NCBI GenBank assembly: GCA_017414845.1
Contig: JAFQJY010000106.1
Coordinates: forward strand, 1 to 5,407
DNA: 5,407 bases
Source: Alphaproteobacteria bacterium
GTDB taxonomy: Bacteria; Pseudomonadota; Alphaproteobacteria; RF32; UBA3637
Reading direction: 5' to 3'
Part shown: positions 4,353-5,407 of the stretch, piece after piece
Position numbering within the stretch: the stretch's first letter is position 1
Layout of the letters: each line of letters opens with the position of its first letter
Program-made: the position numbers and the translations under genes
The notes under the pieces: generated by a model
Database searches by the model: none
Seen by the model: only the letters and a program-made list of their open reading frames with translations
Told to the model about the DNA's origin: nothing

Positions 4353-5407
4353 ATGATTAAATTTATTGCAGAACGTGCTGATTTACTAAAATCTCTCTCT
4401 CATGTCCAAAATGTTGTAGAACGTCGTCAGACTATTCCTATTCTCTCAAACGTGCTTATTGAGGCGACGAGTGAAAACGGCGGAACGCTTTCCTTTAAAG
4501 CGACCGATAATGAATTGGAAATTTCCGACAAAATTTCTGCAACGGTTGAACAAGAAGGTTCTCTTACCGTTTCTGCGCATAAGTTTTATGATATTGTCAA
4601 AAAATTACCTGAAGGAGCACAGGTACAATGCGTTTTAAACGAGGAAACCGAACAACTTGCCGTTACATCCGGTCGTTCCCGTTTTGCATTACCGACTATT
4701 TCTGCCGACGGTTTCCCTTTAATGGCTCAGGAAGAAACTCCTTTTACGTTTACCCTGACAACAGCCGAGTTACAGGGTTTAATTGACAGAACACAATTTG
4801 CTATTTCTACGGAGGAAACTCGCTATAACTTAAACGGTATTTATCTGCATGAGAAAAAAGGTGACATTCCTGTTTTAAAAGCCGCCGCCACAGACGGCCA
4901 CCGTTTGGCAACTGCCGAAGTTTCTCTACCCGACGGGGCTGCCGGCATGCCGGGAATTATCATCCCGAGAAAAACTATCGGTGAACTGACCAAATTGATT
5001 GCCGAAACAAGTCAAGATATAACCGTTTGTATTTCAGAAAACCCGATTCGTTTTTCCTTCGGAGATGTCATCCTTTCCTCTCGCTTGATTGACGGTGTTT
5101 ATCCCGATTATGAAAAAGTTATTCCCTCCGGCAATGATAAAGCCTTGGAAGTTGACTCTTCCGCACTGACAACCGTTGTTGATCGTGTCGCCGTTATTTC
5201 CGAAAAATCAAGAGGTATCAAACTAACTCTCAAAAAAGGAAAATTGATTGTAACGGCAACAAATGCCGATGAGGGCAGTGCCGAAGATGAAATTGAAGCC
5301 GGTTACGATTCTGCTGAATTGGATATCGGATTCAATTACCGCTATCTTCTGGATATTTTAGCGCAAGTTAAAGGCGGAACGGTTCGTTTTTCATTATTGG
5401 ACGGTTC
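4353..5407 (+). CDS. dnaN: DNA polymerase III beta subunit, sliding clamp (3' end outside window)
   Basis: The frame is open from ATG 4353 to the right edge (351 codons plus two bases) with no stop. The product is the ring-shaped clamp that holds polymerase III on DNA and recruits repair and regulatory proteins. Recognisable family segments are RRQTIPILSNVLIEA (24-38), ATDNELEI (50-57), LPEGAQ (85-90), SGRSRFALPT (106-115), RYNLNGIYL (157-165), ATDGHRLA (179-186), IIIPRK (202-207), LIDGVYPDY (245-253) and IGFNYRYLLDIL (325-336). These run through all three clamp domains. T180, G182, H183, L185 and P251 fall where partner peptides bind in the Escherichia coli clamp. Compared with the usual 366-375 residues, only the last 15-25 are missing, including the C-terminal pocket tail; this is a window edge, not a truncation. 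AAGGA (4341-4345) lies seven bases before the ATG. It is divergent from the SRP RNA and dnaX, with no dnaA in view. Confidence 0.97.
   Translation, partial: MIKFIAERADLLKSLSHVQNVVERRQTIPILSNVLIEATSENGGTLSFKATDNELEISDKISATVEQEGSLTVSAHKFYDIVKKLPEGAQVQCVLNEETEQLAVTSGRSRFALPTISADGFPLMAQEETPFTFTLTTAELQGLIDRTQFAISTEETRYNLNGIYLHEKKGDIPVLKAAATDGHRLATAEVSLPDGAAGMPGIIIPRKTIGELTKLIAETSQDITVCISENPIRFSFGDVILSSRLIDGVYPDYEKVIPSGNDKALEVDSSALTTVVDRVAVISEKSRGIKLTLKKGKLIVTATNADEGSAEDEIEAGYDSAELDIGFNYRYLLDILAQVKGGTVRFSLLDG

Overview
The window looks like chromosomal DNA of an AT-rich alphaproteobacterium, plausibly host-associated and poorly cultivated. The evidence is an alphaproteobacterial-style DnaX (zinc-finger clamp loader with an SRCQRFDLRR sensor region), a short 4.5S-type SRP RNA next to dnaX as is common in that class, GANTC sites in the dnaN leader, and a Gram-negative outer-membrane barrel protein. 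The lineage is an inference from protein character; no marker settles it.

Layout, left to right. Positions 2-724 (+) hold the 3' part of an unrecognised protein ending in MORN-like repeats; its start lies outside the window. It converges, 7 bases apart, on an acyl-ACP thioesterase gene (732-1472, -). A 146-base divergent spacer with candidate back-to-back promoters separates that gene from a secreted outer-membrane beta-barrel protein (1619-2386, +). The barrel gene converges, again 7 bases apart, on dnaX (2394-4073, -), the clamp-loader subunit gene. A strong hairpin terminator for the barrel gene lies inside the last codons of dnaX. Just upstream of dnaX on the same strand is the SRP RNA gene (about 4093-4193), so close that its 3' end nearly touches the dnaX ribosome binding site. 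A 160-base AT-rich spacer with divergent promoters leads to dnaN (4353 to the right edge, +), the sliding clamp, which lacks only its C-terminal end.

The right half is a replication and protein-targeting block: the clamp loader (DnaX) and the clamp it loads (DnaN) are transcribed divergently from one spacer, with SRP RNA as the apparent 5' leader of dnaX. The left half holds envelope or lipid genes with no obvious functional link to it.

The most notable feature is a run of ten A residues in the dnaX coding strand, placed just after the clamp-loader domains. Both alternative reading frames stop within a dozen codons, which predicts a short gamma form made by slippage beside the full-length tau. 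The other notable features are the coding-embedded terminator, the SRP RNA-dnaX junction with a TTG start, and a thioesterase that keeps the Asp-Asn-His motif but lacks the plant Glu-Cys pair. I saw no mobile element, CRISPR array or tRNA.
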